Shown here: positions 62,955 to 64,000 of the stretch, piece by piece
How the letters are laid out: each line of letters starts with the position of its first letter
Position numbering within the stretch: the stretch's first letter is position 1
Assembly: GCF_012927085.1 (NCBI RefSeq)
Contig: NZ_JABBFX010000001.1
Span: 496,001 to 560,000, forward strand
Origin: Ramlibacter agri
Lineage (GTDB): Bacteria > Pseudomonadota > Gammaproteobacteria > Burkholderiales > Burkholderiaceae_C
Length of the DNA: 64,000 bases
Direction: 5' to 3'
Position numbers and translations under genes: made by a program
Notes under the pieces: model-generated
Told to the model about the DNA's origin: nothing
What the model saw: the letters and a program-made list of their open reading frames with translations, nothing else
Database searches by the model: none

Positions 62955-64000
62955 GCGGCCTCCTGCGCCATGCGCGCCAGCGTCTCGTCTACCGTGGGCA
63001 GCACCTGCCCGGGCGGCGCGTTGTGTGGGTTGGCGCGCAGCAGCGCCTGCGTGTAGGGGTGCTGCGGCCGGTCGAAGATGTCGATGACGTCCGCCGTCTC
63101 CAGCATGCGGCCGCGGAACAGCACCATCGCGCGGTCGCAGATGTCGGCTACCACGCCCCAGTCGTGCGTGACGAAGACGACCGCCATGCCGTGCTCCTCC
63201 TTCAGCGTGCGCAGCAGCTCCAGGATGTCGGCCTGCACGGTGACGTCGAGCGCGGTGGTCGGTTCATCGGCGAACAGCACCTTCGGGTGCGGCGCCAGCG
63301 CGCGCGCGATGCCCACGCGCTGCGCCATGCCGCCGGAGATCTGGTGCGGGTAGCGCTTCGCCACCTCTTCGGCGTTCTGGATCTTCACCTGGCGCAGCAA
63401 CGCGATCGCGCGTTCGCGCGCCTGGCGGCCATCGAGCCTGGCGTGGCAGCGGATCACTTCCGCCAACTGGTGGCCGATGGTGAAGCACGGGTCCAGAGCC
63501 GCCATCGGCTCCTGGAAGATCATCGCGAAGTCCTGGCCGCGCAGCGAGCGCAGCCGCTCTTCGTCGGTGAGGTCGATGACCTGGCCCGCGAGGCGCAGCG
63601 CGCCGCTGGCGATGCGCGTGCCGGGCGGCAGCAGGCCCATCAGGGCCAGGCTGGTCAGCGTCTTGCCGCTGCCGGACTCACCGACCAGGCCCAGCGTCTC
63701 GCCGGCGAGCAGGTCGAAGTCGACGCGGTCGACCAGCGTGCGTTGCTGCGCGCCTTCACCGGTGACGATGCTCAGCGCCCGCACGGACAGGACGGCGTTG
63801 CCGGGCGCCTGGCCGAAGGCGCCGGCGGCCAGGCCGGCGTTGTCCACCAGGCGCGTGGCCTTGCGGTGCACCGGGCGCGACCAGGCTTCCACGGCGGTGT
63901 CGCGCAGCGCGTCGCCCAGCAGGCCGAAAGCCAGGATGGTCAGCGCCACCACGCCGCCGCTGGGGACCAGCAGCCAGGGGAAGTCGTTGAGGCTGGCGGC
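62951..64000 (-). CDS. Fused peptide-type ABC permease/ATP-binding protein, truncated at window edge
   Basis: The open frame continues without stop to base 64000; at least 349 residues are visible. The first 36 or so codons encode the end of a DppC-like permease (VALTILAFGLLGDALRDT), followed by a linker and a complete DppD-type ATPase: Walker A GESGSGKTLTS, signature ISGGMAQRVGIARAL, Walker B VLFADEPTTALD. GTG 63952 could be mistaken for a start, but the continuous permease tail shows a true fusion, a recognised architecture in this transporter class. The N-terminal part lies beyond the window. Confidence 0.88.

Overview
The window is a GC-rich (roughly 70%) chromosomal segment, almost fully coding, with short intergenic gaps and very many 4-nt ATGA/GTGA gene overlaps. 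Gene content and relatedness point to a Burkholderiales betaproteobacterium, most likely Comamonadaceae (Ramlibacter/Variovorax-like). The clues are a C-P lyase phn cluster with the PhnN-DUF1045-PhnF arrangement, a fused TRAP permease, a fused dipeptide permease/ATPase, and a hairpin-rich intergenic repeat of the type I recall from Comamonadaceae genomes. No tRNA, rRNA, CRISPR array, IS element or prophage was seen.

Layout. 1-2.4 kb: end of a membrane-type spermidine synthase, an FAD oxidoreductase lipoprotein, and a crotonase. 2.4-8 kb (minus strand): a type IV pilin with a near-perfect sigma-54 promoter, aminopeptidase P coupled to a membrane/ankyrin protein, then a MurU-like nucleotidyltransferase and SpeD. 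8-11.2 kb (plus): transketolase and GAPDH, closed by a strong terminator. 11.3-20.2 kb (plus): a four-gene operon made of a nucleotide cyclase/STAND ATPase/TPR giant, a degenerate cytochrome P450-like protein, a DyP-type peroxidase and a membrane-anchored patatin phospholipase. This is the most unusual part of the window. 20.3-31.8 kb: a phosphonate locus, phnCDE plus an HD-domain oxygenase (plus), phnO-phnN-DUF1045-phnF (minus), and phnGHIJKLM (plus). No phnP was seen.

31.8-45.3 kb: an MFS exporter controlled by a MerR regulator with a perfect dyad operator; two hypothetical proteins; a DUF3943 barrel protein; pirin; a SlyD-like FKBP, an MFS permease and a hydratase (one operon); a DUF6600 protein with a polyglutamine tail; and an EF-G paralogue. 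45.7-50.8 kb (plus): a gamma-glutamylation catabolic operon (glutamine-synthetase-like ligase, GNAT, Fe-alcohol dehydrogenase, PuuD-like hydrolase, aldehyde dehydrogenase), which fits breakdown of an amino alcohol or amine. 50.9-53.7 kb: a DUF2946 protein and a TonB-dependent receptor. 53.6-64 kb (minus): an oxidoreductase, a TRAP importer, PPK2, DUF3237, TetR, an alpha/beta hydrolase and a peptide-type ABC importer whose permease/ATPase fusion runs off the right edge.

How the genes work together: the phn genes form a complete uptake and C-P lyase route that ends in ribose-phosphate chemistry. The glutamylation operon contains ligation, two oxidations and deglutamylation. The patatin/heme-protein operon could release and oxidise membrane fatty acids under control of the cyclase/ATPase, but this last reading is inference.
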